DNA of 64,000 nucleotides, from positions 27,315,520 through 27,379,519 of the forward strand of contig NC_023758.2 in assembly GCF_000499845.2 (NCBI RefSeq), read 5' to 3'. This stretch comes from Phaseolus vulgaris (lineage: Eukaryota; Streptophyta; Magnoliopsida; Fabales; Fabaceae). The notes beneath the pieces were generated by a model. That model saw only the letters and a list, made by a program, of their open reading frames with translations, did no database searches and was not told the origin of the DNA. This document shows, piece by piece, positions 1 through 11,229 of the stretch. Made by a program: the position numbers and the translations under genes. Within the stretch, counting starts at the first letter, position 1. Each line of letters opens with the position of its first letter.

Positions 1-940
1 TGCCTTGTTTTGTAAAATGAATGAAAGAAAAAGAGAAGGCCAAGAAAGAGAGAAGAGGTTAAGAGGTAAGAAGGTTTTGGCTTTCCTATTTGTATGTGTG
101 AAACTTGAACAGAGACAAACAAACCTGAAAAACCCACATACCTTGGTGAAATTTTTGGTTGTTTTGAAATACGAGAGATGAAGATGAGATTTTTTTTTTG
201 GGTGAAAGAGATAAATAAGGGTATTGCACATAGATAGAAGCATAGATTAGAGGGTAGAGAAAAGGTAAAGGAATAGGTAATTGAGATGATGGGATGGTGT
301 TGTTTCTCTGGTAGGCTAAAATTTGTTGTTGGTTGCAACCTTATATTAAGTTTATTTGATACTTGAAGTCTATGTGTATTGTTAAGTTTTAAGTTTAGTC
401 ACTGAACTTATGTTTATTATTCAAGGGCATTTCAGATTGCTTGATTTTGTTTTGATGATCTGAATGGATGTTCTTGTGTTTTTGTACTAGGAATTATTGT
501 ATATTTTTGTCAGATTTGAAAAGATTAAAATGTTAATTTCATTAATTAAATTTTTAGAGTGGTTCTGTAAAAAATGGTTTGACTGAATTTGATTGTTTCT
601 TTATTGGGTGATTGATGATCCATAAGGTCTGTCATGTTGGCTAAAGCCAGCAAATGTGGGAAGCCGGAAAGGTTGGTGAGTCATTGTATAAAAAAAACCC
701 ATATGAATCAACTTTTCTTTAACTGAGTATTCCAAAAGTTCCTCATCTCATAGAGGCATGTCCATGTAAGAATTGAAAGAATAGCAAGGAAATCACAATA
801 CCTAGTTGATCTCATTCCATTTTGTAAATTAGACCCTAAGTTTTTGAATTACTAACACTGATAAACTTTTAAAAGTTTTGGAGCCTAAATTGGGCCAAAA
901 TTCTGTATTCTGCTGCCGACGCTCGTAATGAACAACTGGA
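1..940. other. Non-coding, no gene recognised
   Basis: I see no convincing coding region here. The first 250 bases are purine-rich (many GAGA/AAGA runs) and the rest is ordinary AT-rich plant intergenic DNA. It may belong to the intron or flank of a gene outside the window, but nothing in the sequence proves it. Confidence 0.5.
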
Positions 941-1356
941 TCATTGTTTTGGAGTCATACCAAACAGGTAGAAAAGAAGGCTTGAATTTGTCATGTACTC
1001 ATAGAATAACAGCTTTTCATTTTGCACAATGCAGCCAGCCAACAGTCTCACAAGGTTGCAATGCTGCAATTTCTCAATCAATATTACTTCATTCTTGAAT
1101 TCCTCCCTCCTTGAACTGATGTTTTTCAAAGCCTTTTAACAGCAATTTGTCTTCCATCTGGTAATATACCATACAAATTTTGTTCGTCAGAAAAACTGTT
1201 TGTATTTTTTAGAATAGTACTGAGAGCCATCATAGGAAGGTCAGTGTTCATACTCTTCTCCTTATCTACTTGTTCTTCAGAAAACATTGAATTTAGTTCC
1301 TCCTCTTGTATTATACTATATTTACTTAACAAATCTGGATTGTTATATTTAGACAT
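941..1356 (-). pseudogene. Receptor-like kinase fragment (CRK / S-domain RLK type)
   Basis: Two short minus-strand frames join into the start of a receptor-like kinase catalytic domain. The first (1356 to 1126) ends in [13 protein letters not shown], the glycine-loop to VAVK-lysine region. The second (1129 to 941) reads [20 protein letters not shown] then LLFYEYM, typical of the alpha-C helix and hinge of cysteine-rich or S-domain receptor kinases. The two frames are offset at about 1126-1130, so a small indel breaks the gene. No transmembrane, extracellular or C-lobe sequence is visible on either side, and the part after SFSDEQNLYG lacks the glycine-loop consensus. It is a relic and cannot encode an active kinase. 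Confidence 0.75.
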
Positions 1357-2701
1357 TATAAGATGTCAAATTTGATTCAACTGTTTTAAAGTAAACTGGA
1401 GTTCATTAAATTGTTTTGTTTAAAGAAACTATAAACTAAAACTCTACAAGTCTGGTGCTGCCCCTTATTCTGTTTTTATTCTGGCATTCACTTTTTGGGC
1501 TTATTAATACTCCTTACCCTAATAGCTTGGTAGGTAGGGCATTATGGTTTCAACTCATGCTCTCTTGTTCAGATAATAGTTCTAGAATCATTTATGATTT
1601 AGTTCCTCTCCTAAATTTTTTATTTTATCCTTGTTTCAATCTTTATATATGGTAGTCTTCTTTTACATGATGTGGTTAAATTGATATCTGGTTGTCATGT
1701 TATAAAAATAGGCATAGTTTCCATTATTATTATGTTCTCATTATATTTTGTTTAGCTTATATATGTGTTTGTTCTATCAGAACCAAGGTTGTCAACCCAA
1801 AAGTCTATGTAAACTTGACGAAGATTCAAAATCCTCAACTCAAGCTCAACAGATCAATTCAAGTTTTACTCAATATATTTAATTGTTGAATAGTTACTCT
1901 ACTTTCATTCCTCAAGTTGAATGTACTCAAATTCAAAGCTCACTTATAAGATAAAATACTTATACATGTATGGAACATATAGACGGTGTTATCTACTTAA
2001 CACAAGGTCATAACGCAAACTATGAAGGAAAAATACGATGAAGGGTTCAAATTTTTTGAACAACTTCGAAAAAAGAGGTGTGAATGGCTGAAATGGTTGT
2101 TTCATTGCATGGAGTTTTGGATATGATGCATGATGAGTGTGAAGCGAAAAAACATGGAGCAAAGGGACTTTTCTCTATGAAGTGCTAGAGATTTTGGTGT
2201 TTAAGGCACCTTAATCTTATTTGAGTATAGTTCATGAAAGTGTGAAATATAAACAGCAGGATCACAGCAGAGGAATTTTAGATATGAGATTGTGCATTAA
2301 ATCCTACAGTAGTTAGAAATCCTGACTTTAGGATAGCAATGGATGAATGATTGGTAGAATCTAATCCCATTTTGGTAGTAAAAGATGTACATCATGAAAG
2401 CACCTTTGCTTACAGGCACTTCAAGGATCATAAAAAAAATAAAAGACATATGTAGAAGGCAGGCCAAGTTGATGTTTACAGAGATTCTAGCATACAGGGC
2501 AGTGTTAAACTCAGCACCAATATATACAATTCATTCATCCACCAATATCAGTCAAAGCTAACAGGTGGTTAATTGAAGAAAACAGTAACTCATTTGTGAA
2601 CCACATTAATAATATAAGGAAAATTTGAATCTGCATTTTATAAATTTATCTAGCTCAGGTAGTGGGACGTGGAATCAGTCATTTACTCATTAACTATACG
2701 A
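1357..2701. other. Intergenic, 3' flank of CNL-1
   Basis: No supported gene. About 1780-2050 resembles 15090-15370 (shared TTGTTAAATAGTTACTCT-like stretches), and about 2440-2520 resembles 43670-43740 beside the CNL-4 fragment. This is therefore CNL-flanking DNA duplicated with the genes. Confidence 0.5.
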
Positions 2702-2778
2702 TCAAAATGAATTCCTTCTTACTACTTTGATGGCAGGCTTGAAGCAGTTCCATGAGTGAGATGATCGCGAGATGCTTT
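2702..2778 (-). other. Candidate short 3' coding exon of CNL-1
   Basis: The CNL-1 frame runs into a strong 5' splice site: AGTG followed by GTAAGT, with the donor GT at 2862-2861. On the same strand a good acceptor (TTGCGTGCAG) ends at 2779, giving an 84-base intron. Splicing joins a leftover G to this exon and gives about 25 more residues ending at a TGA at 2704-2702. Without splicing, the frame stops one codon after the donor. The same donor and following bases are kept in the CNL-4 fragment near 43850, so the donor seems to be ancestral. Whether the exon is used cannot be told from sequence alone. Confidence 0.45.
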
Positions 2779-2854
2779 CTGCACGCAATTACAAACATTA
2801 ATGTATGCACAAACTCACACAGTAAGCAGAAGTTATAGAAAATGATACAATCAT

Positions 2855-5800
2855 TCACTTACCACTAAATCTTGAAGTCCTTTCCTCATAGAGTGCGTAG
2901 GAGTCGAGTTTTATTTCTGGAATGTGCTTTATGTATTGCCAATCCTCTCCCGTTTCCCTTTTGCACCGCTTCTCCAGATAAGGACATTCGAGTATAATTA
3001 AAGAAGACAAGTTGGTGAGGCGTTTAATGCTACTCGGTAATGACCTCAACTCCCAACAGAACAAAATCTCTAATTTTTTAAGAGAAGTCATGTCTCCCAG
3101 CCAGTCTGGCAATGAAGTAGACATGCAACCCATTAAATCCAAAGATAGTAGGGAGGGGACACATTGTAAGCCATAGGGTAATGTGGAGCAATCCACAATT
3201 GTAACAGTCCGAAGGGCAGTTAGTTGGCTTATATTGCTTGTTAGAGCCACCAGCTTTGGACAATTGTTGATACTCAAACGCCCAAGACATGTCAAATGTC
3301 GCACACCTTTAGATAATGATTTTAATTTCTCACAGTTGGAAATACTCAAACTTTTAAGAGAGCTCAGACCTTCCAACACATGTTCCGAAAAATACTCCAG
3401 ATTATACCAAAGTCCAATGCCTAGTTCCTGTAGTGCACCCAACCCGCTGAGTTGGTCGGGTAATACCACCTGTTCTTTAATCATTTCAATCTCCAAGGCC
3501 TTCAGACAAGGCATATTCTCCACAACCCCTTCCATGATGGAAGCCGCTTCGCAAATAGATACCTTCTCAACAGAAGGAAGACGTGGAAATTTAAGGTTGG
3601 AGACGCCAACAATTGTTAATTGAGAAAGACGAGGGAGCATCTCTGCTCCTTCTTGCCTCAACATCCTCTCCAACTTTGGTAAATTCTCCAAACTCAATTT
3701 CTCCAACGATGGAAATGCCTTCTCCTCCACACCATCATACGACTCACCATCTATCCACTTCACATTTTTCATTCCACGCACTTCTAGCCTTTTCAACTGT
3801 GGTAGTTTACCAAGTGGAGGAAACTCACAGTATTCACAGTCGAAGAGTATAACTTCCACCAAGTCTCTCAGAACTACAAGACTTCTCATCCAACTGGGTA
3901 ACTGCCTTCCCTGATATCCATTCATCCCAAAACTCTTCAGAGTTGAGGGAGGTTGTAGGGCTTCCAGTACTCTCTCAACGTTAACATTACTTCCTTCTGA
4001 ATTAGCACTACCACCCCATGACAAGTGTAGGATATTCAAGTCTTTCTTACCAATCAAATTTCCTTGTTTAGCATCCCATTCACTTGGGACGTTCTCAAGG
4101 CCTTCTATTCTCAGCGTGCCTCCCAGCTTTAAGCCATGCAACTCTGCTAACCCACACCCTGTCTTTGATCCCACAACGAAAGTGCTCAATGTTCTTAGAT
4201 TCCTTAACTTGCTAATATTCGGAGGCATCTCTTCTACATCACAGTTATCAATCACAATATGTCTTAGATCCTGTAATTGTGTCAATTCTTTGGGTAGCCT
4301 AAGTTGACTGAGATATTGCAATTTCAATATTTGCAATTTCGGCAACTTTAAGTTATTTAAGTTTGCTGTCGAACCCGTTTTCAAACTCAAGTATCTCAAA
4401 TGTGCTAAATCATTCAGTGAAGACAACAGAGAAGATGTTGTGTGTAATGCTCTTAGATAGTGGTTTGATGGCAACTGACCAATATTACCAAAATCGAGAA
4501 AAGTCCGTAGGGACTCAACTTTCTTAAAAGCAGCCATATCGACAGAGACATCAGAATTTAACACGTGCAAATGGTGAACTCTAGTTGACAACTGAGTCAA
4601 CCTTCCTTTCTCAATAATCAGACATTCTTCACCCATGATAGACTTGGCAAGATCATAAAATAAGTCATGCATCTTGAAACTTGTAATTATACCAAGCTTA
4701 TCAGACTTTCCTTCTTGAAAGAATGATCTGTGGTATAATTTTCTCCACACATTATTGCCGACGTCCTCCACTTCTATATTTCCTTCAGATTTAATAAATT
4801 CATTAGTCATCCAGAGATGAATTAGTTCTTCCTTGTCTATTTCAAAACCTTTGGGGAAGATTGCACAGAAAGAAAAGCATCTCCTCAACGACAATTCCAA
4901 ATTAAAATAGCTTACTTTCAAAGCACGCATGATAGAATTTTCCTTAACTGTCATAGAACTACTTTTCTCCTGTAAATCCCAAATCTCACTTTCCTTTACA
5001 TTTTCCCATTGTGTTACCTCACTTTTATTACGCAATAGGCTTCCCAGTGTTTTGATTGCAAGCGGCGAACCAACGCATTTTTTTACTATCTCTTTGCCGA
5101 TTACCACAAGCTCTTCCCTCTCTTCTCTGTTCGGTCCAAACGCATGGCTTGTGAACAATGACCAACTGTCGTCTCCTGATAATTCTTTCAAATGGTAAGC
5201 ACCATGCGTCTCCATGGTTGAAACAACTTCCTCGAGTCGAGTTGTCACCAAAGCAGCAGCTCCTTTTGCTCCCCTTGCACACTGCAACATCCCTTTCAAA
5301 TTTGTCCATTTCTCTTGGTCTTCATTCCACACATCATCGAGAACAAGTAAATACCTCTTGCTCTGCAACACTTCTTCAACCTTTTTCTGCATTGCTTCTA
5401 AAGTATGGAGATTGGGGTTTTGACCAGTGACATGTTCTAGAATGGATTGCAGTATTGCCTTCACATTGAAGTCAACAGAAACGTACACCCAAATTGTCAA
5501 GTCAAAATGTTTGCATACCATGGGATCATGGAAGACCTGTTTGGCAAGAGTTGTTTTGCCAAGTCCACCCATACCAACTATTGGATAGATGGAGAGGTCT
5601 TCACTTTCACTAGCATCTTCGAGGAGAAACTTCACAATTTTATCTCGATCCTGGTCTCTGCCACAGAATATGGGTTCGGTAATCACAGAGATAGTTTGGC
5701 GCCAATCATCATCATCATCATTCCTAGCTTGCTTCTCTGTTCCAAGATCACGTAACTCAAACATTCTTCTTTCTTCATTAATATCGTGAAATCTTTGGGT

Positions 5801-6151
5801 GATGTCTCTCATCCTCTTTCCAATATGGAAACGAAAGAGAATGTCCTTGGGATGCACACGGGCCAAGCATGAACTTCGTCCGTCATCAGAGTGCACTTTT
5901 TTTGATTGAAGTGAACATTCATCCAAGATATCATCAAGCACGTATGCTGCATCTGTGAGTTTCTGTAGCCAATCCTTCACAGCATGACTTGTTATTATCT
6001 TTCTCTCAGCGTCTCTGAGGACAGCACAAATTGCGGTGAGATGGCTGGAAAGCTTTTGAGTGTGTTGATCAACACCCCAATAAGTTGCAAGTTGGTCTTT
6101 AACAACAGATTGCAAGTTTTGAAACACAATTCCCAGCAAAGCGTCGGCCAT
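2855..6151 (-). CDS. CC-NB-LRR disease resistance protein, RGA-like (CNL-1, intact)
   Basis: An intracellular immune receptor of 1098 residues, within the usual range for RGA-type CNLs and open end to end. Order of parts: an Rx-type coiled-coil N-terminus (MADALLGIVF; VLDDILDECS at about 71-80 in the place of the EDVID region); the P-loop GMGGLGKT at about 193-200; kinase-2 LLVLDDVW at about 268-275; RNBS-B LVTTR at about 301; a GLPL-type motif written GSPLA at about 361; RNBS-D CFSFCAIFPKG at about 425; and MHD at about 494-496. Leucine-rich repeats follow from about residue 520 to the end. In this family the NB domain binds ADP/ATP as a switch and the LRR takes part in recognition. The start is well supported because CNL-2 and CNL-3 begin with the same residues. 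The last codons overlap a GTAAGT splice donor. It is the only CNL copy here without a lesion; which pathogen it may recognise cannot be inferred. Confidence 0.93.
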   Translation of the reverse strand: MADALLGIVFQNLQSVVKDQLATYWGVDQHTQKLSSHLTAICAVLRDAERKIITSHAVKDWLQKLTDAAYVLDDILDECSLQSKKVHSDDGRSSCLARVHPKDILFRFHIGKRMRDITQRFHDINEERRMFELRDLGTEKQARNDDDDDWRQTISVITEPIFCGRDQDRDKIVKFLLEDASESEDLSIYPIVGMGGLGKTTLAKQVFHDPMVCKHFDLTIWVYVSVDFNVKAILQSILEHVTGQNPNLHTLEAMQKKVEEVLQSKRYLLVLDDVWNEDQEKWTNLKGMLQCARGAKGAAALVTTRLEEVVSTMETHGAYHLKELSGDDSWSLFTSHAFGPNREEREELVVIGKEIVKKCVGSPLAIKTLGSLLRNKSEVTQWENVKESEIWDLQEKSSSMTVKENSIMRALKVSYFNLELSLRRCFSFCAIFPKGFEIDKEELIHLWMTNEFIKSEGNIEVEDVGNNVWRKLYHRSFFQEGKSDKLGIITSFKMHDLFYDLAKSIMGEECLIIEKGRLTQLSTRVHHLHVLNSDVSVDMAAFKKVESLRTFLDFGNIGQLPSNHYLRALHTTSSLLSSLNDLAHLRYLSLKTGSTANLNNLKLPKLQILKLQYLSQLRLPKELTQLQDLRHIVIDNCDVEEMPPNISKLRNLRTLSTFVVGSKTGCGLAELHGLKLGGTLRIEGLENVPSEWDAKQGNLIGKKDLNILHLSWGGSANSEGSNVNVERVLEALQPPSTLKSFGMNGYQGRQLPSWMRSLVVLRDLVEVILFDCEYCEFPPLGKLPQLKRLEVRGMKNVKWIDGESYDGVEEKAFPSLEKLSLENLPKLERMLRQEGAEMLPRLSQLTIVGVSNLKFPRLPSVEKVSICEAASIMEGVVENMPCLKALEIEMIKEQVVLPDQLSGLGALQELGIGLWYNLEYFSEHVLEGLSSLKSLSISNCEKLKSLSKGVRHLTCLGRLSINNCPKLVALTSNISQLTALRTVTIVDCSTLPYGLQCVPSLLSLDLMGCMSTSLPDWLGDMTSLKKLEILFCWELRSLPSSIKRLTNLSSLIILECPYLEKRCKRETGEDWQYIKHIPEIKLDSYALYEERTSRFSGK

Positions 6152-6272
6152 TGGGAGGAAGGAGAGTTTGAATGAAGGAAAGGTGATGATTATGGAATAT
6201 GAGTGAATAATATAAATGATTACATAAGCAAAGTATATCTTATTTTGAACTTTACCTCATTACAATGAAAAG

Positions 6273-6280
6273 TATATAAA
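6273..6280 (-). promoter_or_regulatory. Candidate TATA box of CNL-1
   Basis: TTTATATA read on the minus strand, about 122 bases upstream of the CNL-1 ATG. The surrounding stretch (AAAAGTATATAAAT on the plus strand) is kept in the upstream DNA of CNL-2 (about 25443-25455) and in a third copy near 28850, which supports a functional promoter element. The transcription start itself is not known. Confidence 0.5.
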
Positions 6281-6411
6281 TGTTTGATGATGCAATCCTT
6301 CTTATTGCACGCCAAGAATAATTTGTCTAGAACATTCAACAAAAACTATACTTATTTAATATCTGTAACAATATATAAATAATAAATAGTCAAGTGAAGG
6401 AGACCCACATG

Positions 6412-6605
6412 AAGTGGACCTTGGAACTCAAGCCCCAGACCTTGTTTGACGGCTTTACTATTGAAGTCCACCCAGCCGCCCTTCCCAGCTCTAGCTTCGG
6501 CTGAACCCCACCTCTCCTGTCCCCAGCAACTCCCACAAAGGCTGAAGAAGACTCCTATCCTCCCCTTCTCAATAGGACCTTCAGCTAGACTGAACTGACT
6601 GTAAC
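6412..6605. other. GC-rich patch in the CNL-1 upstream region
   Basis: About 190 bases rich in C and G (many CCC/GCC runs, e.g. CCAGCCGCCCTTCCCAGC) inside DNA that is otherwise extremely AT-rich. No matching patch was seen in the CNL-2 upstream copy, so it looks like an insertion specific to this copy. No element termini and no reading frame were recognised. Confidence 0.4.
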
Positions 6606-7779
6606 TCGCTCAATATATAAACAATATAAATAAATTTTAAACTTTTATACTATTTTATTATGTAAATGTTTAACAAAAAAATAGAGTTTGTTTGATCAAC
6701 TTAAATTTAACTTAGTTTTGTGTTATAAATAAAGTTATACCCGAGCATTTTTATTAAAATATTCTTAAAAACTAAGCATCTTGTTTTTGAAATAAATAAT
6801 AAAGAGAGTTCATATAATCTTTATAGAGTAATAAATGGTAATTACATGGACAGAGTTTAAAATCAAGTGGCGATTACATAGATGGAAAATACAAGTACTT
6901 ACGTGTGTTAAATAAAAATACAAATTTCAAATGCTCATACAGTTTCGTATTTAAATACATAAAAAGAGCAAAAACTATATTATACAGGTTCTGTGTAACT
7001 ATTATTCTTATAAAATTATTTACTCTTGTATTAAAACATATCACAAAACATCAAAATAAGAAAACTATTAAATTAAAATATTAGAAACTACATAAAACAT
7101 ATAACAATTGGTTGTTCCTAGAAGGTTAATATCAAGTTAAAACTTATAGGCAAACATCTCATATAATACATATAAGACTTGGTTAGTTTAATGATTTACC
7201 ATTTATGCTATACATTACATTTAAAAATTTCTTATGAAACATGTTTCATTATCGAGGATTCCTTCACTAACTTACTTGATATTATAAATCTCTGTCTGAT
7301 TTCATCACTGAATACCCTTATCTATTTGACTCACATAATCCAAACTAAAATTTGGTTGAATCCTCTACATTAATATTTAAATTATCTATGGATAAATAAA
7401 TTATAAAGGAGACATTTGAAGATAACTAGGGAAATACTATTTGGGTTATGATTAGGTTGTTTAAATTTCTTGAGTGATAAGATATTATTTGAGCATTATC
7501 TAAAGAAATACATTAATAGAGGAGAGAATTAAGATTGACTCTTCATCACTCAAATGTTACACCCTCACTTAGCCAAATAGTTTATTTTTAAAAAACTCTA
7601 AAATGAAAGAATAATGTAACATTGCATTGAATCTTTAAAAATATGCAAAAACCTAGCATAAACACCTAAAACACTTATAAGAAATTACACTAATTATGAT
7701 AATATATTTTTTTCATCAGATACTCACGTATGAAATCACAAGGAAAACAAATAAAGTTAGCCAAAAAAATAATCTCCTA

Positions 7780-8083
7780 GCATTATTTATTTGAGAAATA
7801 GAAGAAAAATAATTTTAAATAACTAAAATTAAATTTACAATTTATAATTTTAGAGATAATTTATAATGTCTAAAATAATTGGATTTTAGAATCTAAATAA
7901 TTTGTAGTTAAAACATTGATAACTAATTATATACAAATTTAGAAACTATTTATTAATAATTGAAACTAATTTAGAAACTAATAATTTTTTTAGTCTTTAG
8001 AATGATCTCTAGTTTAATCAATATAGTAACTAATTATTTTTTCTCTCTAAAATTAGTTTTTATTTAATGATTTTCTTGTAGTG
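7780..8083. mobile_element. Decayed CACTA-type MITE, relative of the 28.0 kb element
   Basis: The right end reads ATTTAATGATTTTCTTGTAGTG, the same terminus as the 388-bp MITE at 27995-28382. The interior has the same alternating TTAGAAACTA / TAGTTTCTA-like words on both strands. The left end is too decayed to place. Confidence 0.55.
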
Positions 8084-8426
8084 AATTTTCTATTTATATT
8101 TTTTTATATATATTTAAAAAAAATTATATATTTTTTTTAAAATGAATAACTTTTAATAAAAAATATTATATATAATTAAAGAATAGTTGAATTTTTAGAA
8201 AATAATTTTTTATTATATATAGTTAAAATATTAAATACATTAAAATTATTTTAAATTCTTAATAAAATTAATTATGTGATACTTCAATAATATAAAATAA
8301 TATAAGTTAATTATTTAAAAAAAAAATTAATTCATAATAGAAATTAAACGAGTAAAACACTAAATTTGAAATGCTAAAATTAAATCAGAAATTTTAATCT
8401 AGAACTAATAGAGAACGTTAACCGGA

Positions 8427-11128
8427 CACTACAACAAAAACTGCTTTTTTTTCCTACCAATTTGGGAAGCAAACGACTAAAAGTGGAGAAAAAAAAAAGT
8501 CGGATTTGCGTCGGTCACAGAGATGACGGAAAAAGTGTGAAAGCAAAGTCTATTTTACTTCTGCCAGCGGAAGCAAATGGTTCATATATCCTATTATGCA
8601 TTGGTGATGTGGAGAAAAAAAATAAATAAAAAATGTAAAATCAGATATTACGTTGGCTTAGTTAAAGCAAATTATGTTAAAAAAAAAGTTTTTGTGTGAG
8701 TCTGTGAAAAAAAATGGAAAATAAAAAAAAATGATTTTTCCCGTATTTCTTTTTTCTCCCGCAAAGAATAAAATAAACCAACCATTCAAATAAAATCATA
8801 GACAGAATGAAATAAAACATTCATCATTCAGATAAAATCATAAACAACATAAACCTAAAATCATAAACAACATAAACCGGATAAAATAAACCAAACAATA
8901 AAAATAAACCATTCACCATTCAAATAAAATAAAAAACAACATAAACATAAAAAATAAATAATCAAATCTAAAAAAAAAAATTAAATTTTTAAAATTACCT
9001 TTCGTCAATTAAGTGGAAGTTGGAGCAGAAGGTGGGAGTCACATGTTGCAGCAACGCAGACTTAATAATAAATTATAAAAAAACAAAGAGTAGAATGCAA
9101 AGAAGACCATCTACAGGACTACGATGGAGTAGGTAGGCTTGGGATCTCTAGAGTGAAGTGAGAGAAAGAAATTTATATTTAGGCTTTTAATTTGGGACAA
9201 AGTAGTATAGAAGAGTAAAATTTCGCTATATATTCAAGATTTTGCACCATGCGAAAGTGGAAACCTACTTCATGTCAGTCGTGATTGATGTAAAAGGAAA
9301 CAAACTTCTAATTTACGTCGGTTCTATGATTTTGTGATTAAATTTTTAACTTTCATTACAAATATAATTAATAAATATTACACATAAATTTATATTTTTA
9401 TAAATTCTTTCCAAATAAATAAATCAACCAAATTTAATAGATATTTAATTCACCATTTTCATAATATTTTGAGCAATTAATTAAATCTTAATAAATGAAA
9501 ATAGAACTTTAAACAAAATAATTTAATTCATATAAAAAATAAATTAAAATTAAACTAAACATTGGATTGGAAAGATATTCAATGTTATAACAACATTCAA
9601 TGTTAAATTTGTTATTGTTGGGAAAGAAATTGATTCTTCTTCATTTATTGTTCTTCGAAAAGAAAACTTGATTGAGAGTATAATATAGAAATGCTTTGGA
9701 AAAATATATGAAATTGTTTATAAGTGCTCATTGATTGAATTCACACACATGGTAAATATTAATTACCTAAGATCAAAACATATCCAGTTTTATTTCTTCT
9801 TGAAATTTGAAAAAAAAAATATGCTTAGTTCAAATTCTCTATAATCTCATATTTAAGAACTAAGCCTAGTAAAATCACTACAATAAAAGAAACAAAATCT
9901 ATAAATTTGTAAATTTGTTATTCACTGCATTGGAGAACTGTATTAACTCACTTTTTTTTTTTATTACTATTACTTTATTTACATTAAAAAATTCATTTAT
10001 AGCATGCTATGTACTAAATGGTTGGTTTTAGAACACACCTGTGTCCTCGATTAGTCACATGTTCCTCCATAAGAAAATGGAAATGAGGTCCAATAATTAA
10101 AGAATAAATTTGTTATATATTCAATTTGCACTTATAGAACATTTGGTAAAGTTTGGGACAATTTAGATATTGTAGTAATCTAACAATTAAAAATAAATTA
10201 CTCACTCACACTCACTTTTTATGTTTGTATTATATATTTTGCGGATAAATCTTAAAAATAACCTTATGTTTCATTATTTAGAAGTCAATTCTTTTGAACC
10301 ACAATGGATATCAAATGAAAATCTTGATTTCAAAATAAATTGTTCTTTTATATATTACAGATGTTATGAGACTCAAAGGTTTACTTACAATTGTTCTTTT
10401 AAATAAATTGTTGTTAAAGTTACCAATCAAAGGTTTACCTTGATTTTTTCTTTTCTTAAGTTTACTTTCAAAAAAAATTTCTTCTTTATTTTTAAATAAA
10501 TCTATTAAATTTTACATTAATTACTTCATGTCAAATTTATATCCCAAAATTTATATGTATTTTATATTTTATATGTCATTAGTAAAAGTTAAATAAGTAT
10601 TTTTTTTCTTTACTCGATTATTATTTTTCTCTTTTTTCTATTATTTCTTAACTTTTTCAAATAATTTTTTTTAATATTAAACACTTTAATCAACTAATAA
10701 ATTTAATTTAATTAACTTATATCAAAATTTAAATTTCACTATGAAATAATTTTTTCAAAACTAATATATTTATTACAATATTACAATTCAATAAATTTAA
10801 AATAAATAAATCTATACACATAATAAAAAAATTTAAAGAAATTTAAAAGGTGATATCTATGTGTCGGCCTGACCGATGAATCAAATAATATTTTTTTTGG
10901 ATATGTAATGAAAGTTATGGTGAACGCATAATCAAATTATTTCTGTCTCATGCGTCGGTCTGGCTGACACAATTTCTTTTTTTCACTTTCTTTTCACGTC
11001 CTCCATGCGTCGGCTGCCCCCCGCAACATCTTTTTGCGATGAATTTGCGTGAGTTTGGTCGACGCAACTCGCATCCACTCTTGGCCAACACAAGTTTTAC
11101 GCGGTTAATATCACATTTTCTTGTAGTG
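8427..11128. mobile_element. Non-autonomous CACTA (En/Spm-like) DNA transposon
   Basis: The left end is CACTACAACAAAAA at 8427 and the right end is TTTTCTTGTAGTG at 11128, whose complement CACTACAAGAAAA matches the left end apart from one base. The element is flanked on both sides by GGA (8424-8426 and 11129-11131), the 3-bp target duplication expected of CACTA elements. The ends carry repeated GCGTCGG/TGTCGG words (about 8509, 9316, 10862, 10956, 11007), typical of subterminal transposase-binding repeats. The interior is AT-rich with no transposase frame, so it would need a helper element. Confidence 0.88.
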
Positions 11129-11190
11129 GGACAATTTGCTCTATTGTGACCTTCGTCCCTACAGTGAGAGCATTTGTTTGACTTATTTAG
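11129..11190 (-). pseudogene. CCHC zinc-knuckle coding fragment
   Basis: The minus strand reads KSNKCSHCRDEGHNRANCP, a perfect C-x2-C-x4-H-x4-C zinc knuckle of the kind found in Mutator/FAR1-type transposases and in retrotransposon gag. The CACTA element is inserted directly at its 3' side. No more of the parent protein is recognisable, so the source family is uncertain. Confidence 0.5.
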
Positions 11191-11229
11191 AAGTAGTTCA
11201 TTCCTTTAATTATGTATACCATTAGTTGT

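Larger units (their letters stand above)
6152..7560. repeat. CNL upstream region, duplicated at 25.2-27.4 kb
   Basis: AT-rich upstream DNA of CNL-1. Several stretches recur in the same order upstream of CNL-2: GATTACATAAGCAAAGTATA at about 6220 and 25391; the GAGTTCATA block at about 6805 and 26465; ACTAAAATTTGGTTGAATCC at about 7343 and 27170; and the final ACATTAAT-GAGGAGAGAATT at about 7512 and 27333. No separate gene is supported; the 64-codon frame at 7179-7373 is probably chance. Confidence 0.7.

Noticed and set aside
3078..5789. Many short frames on both strands across CNL-1 (and likewise across CNL-2 and CNL-3)
   Set aside because: They are antisense or out-of-frame shadows of the CNL reading frame and resemble nothing else.
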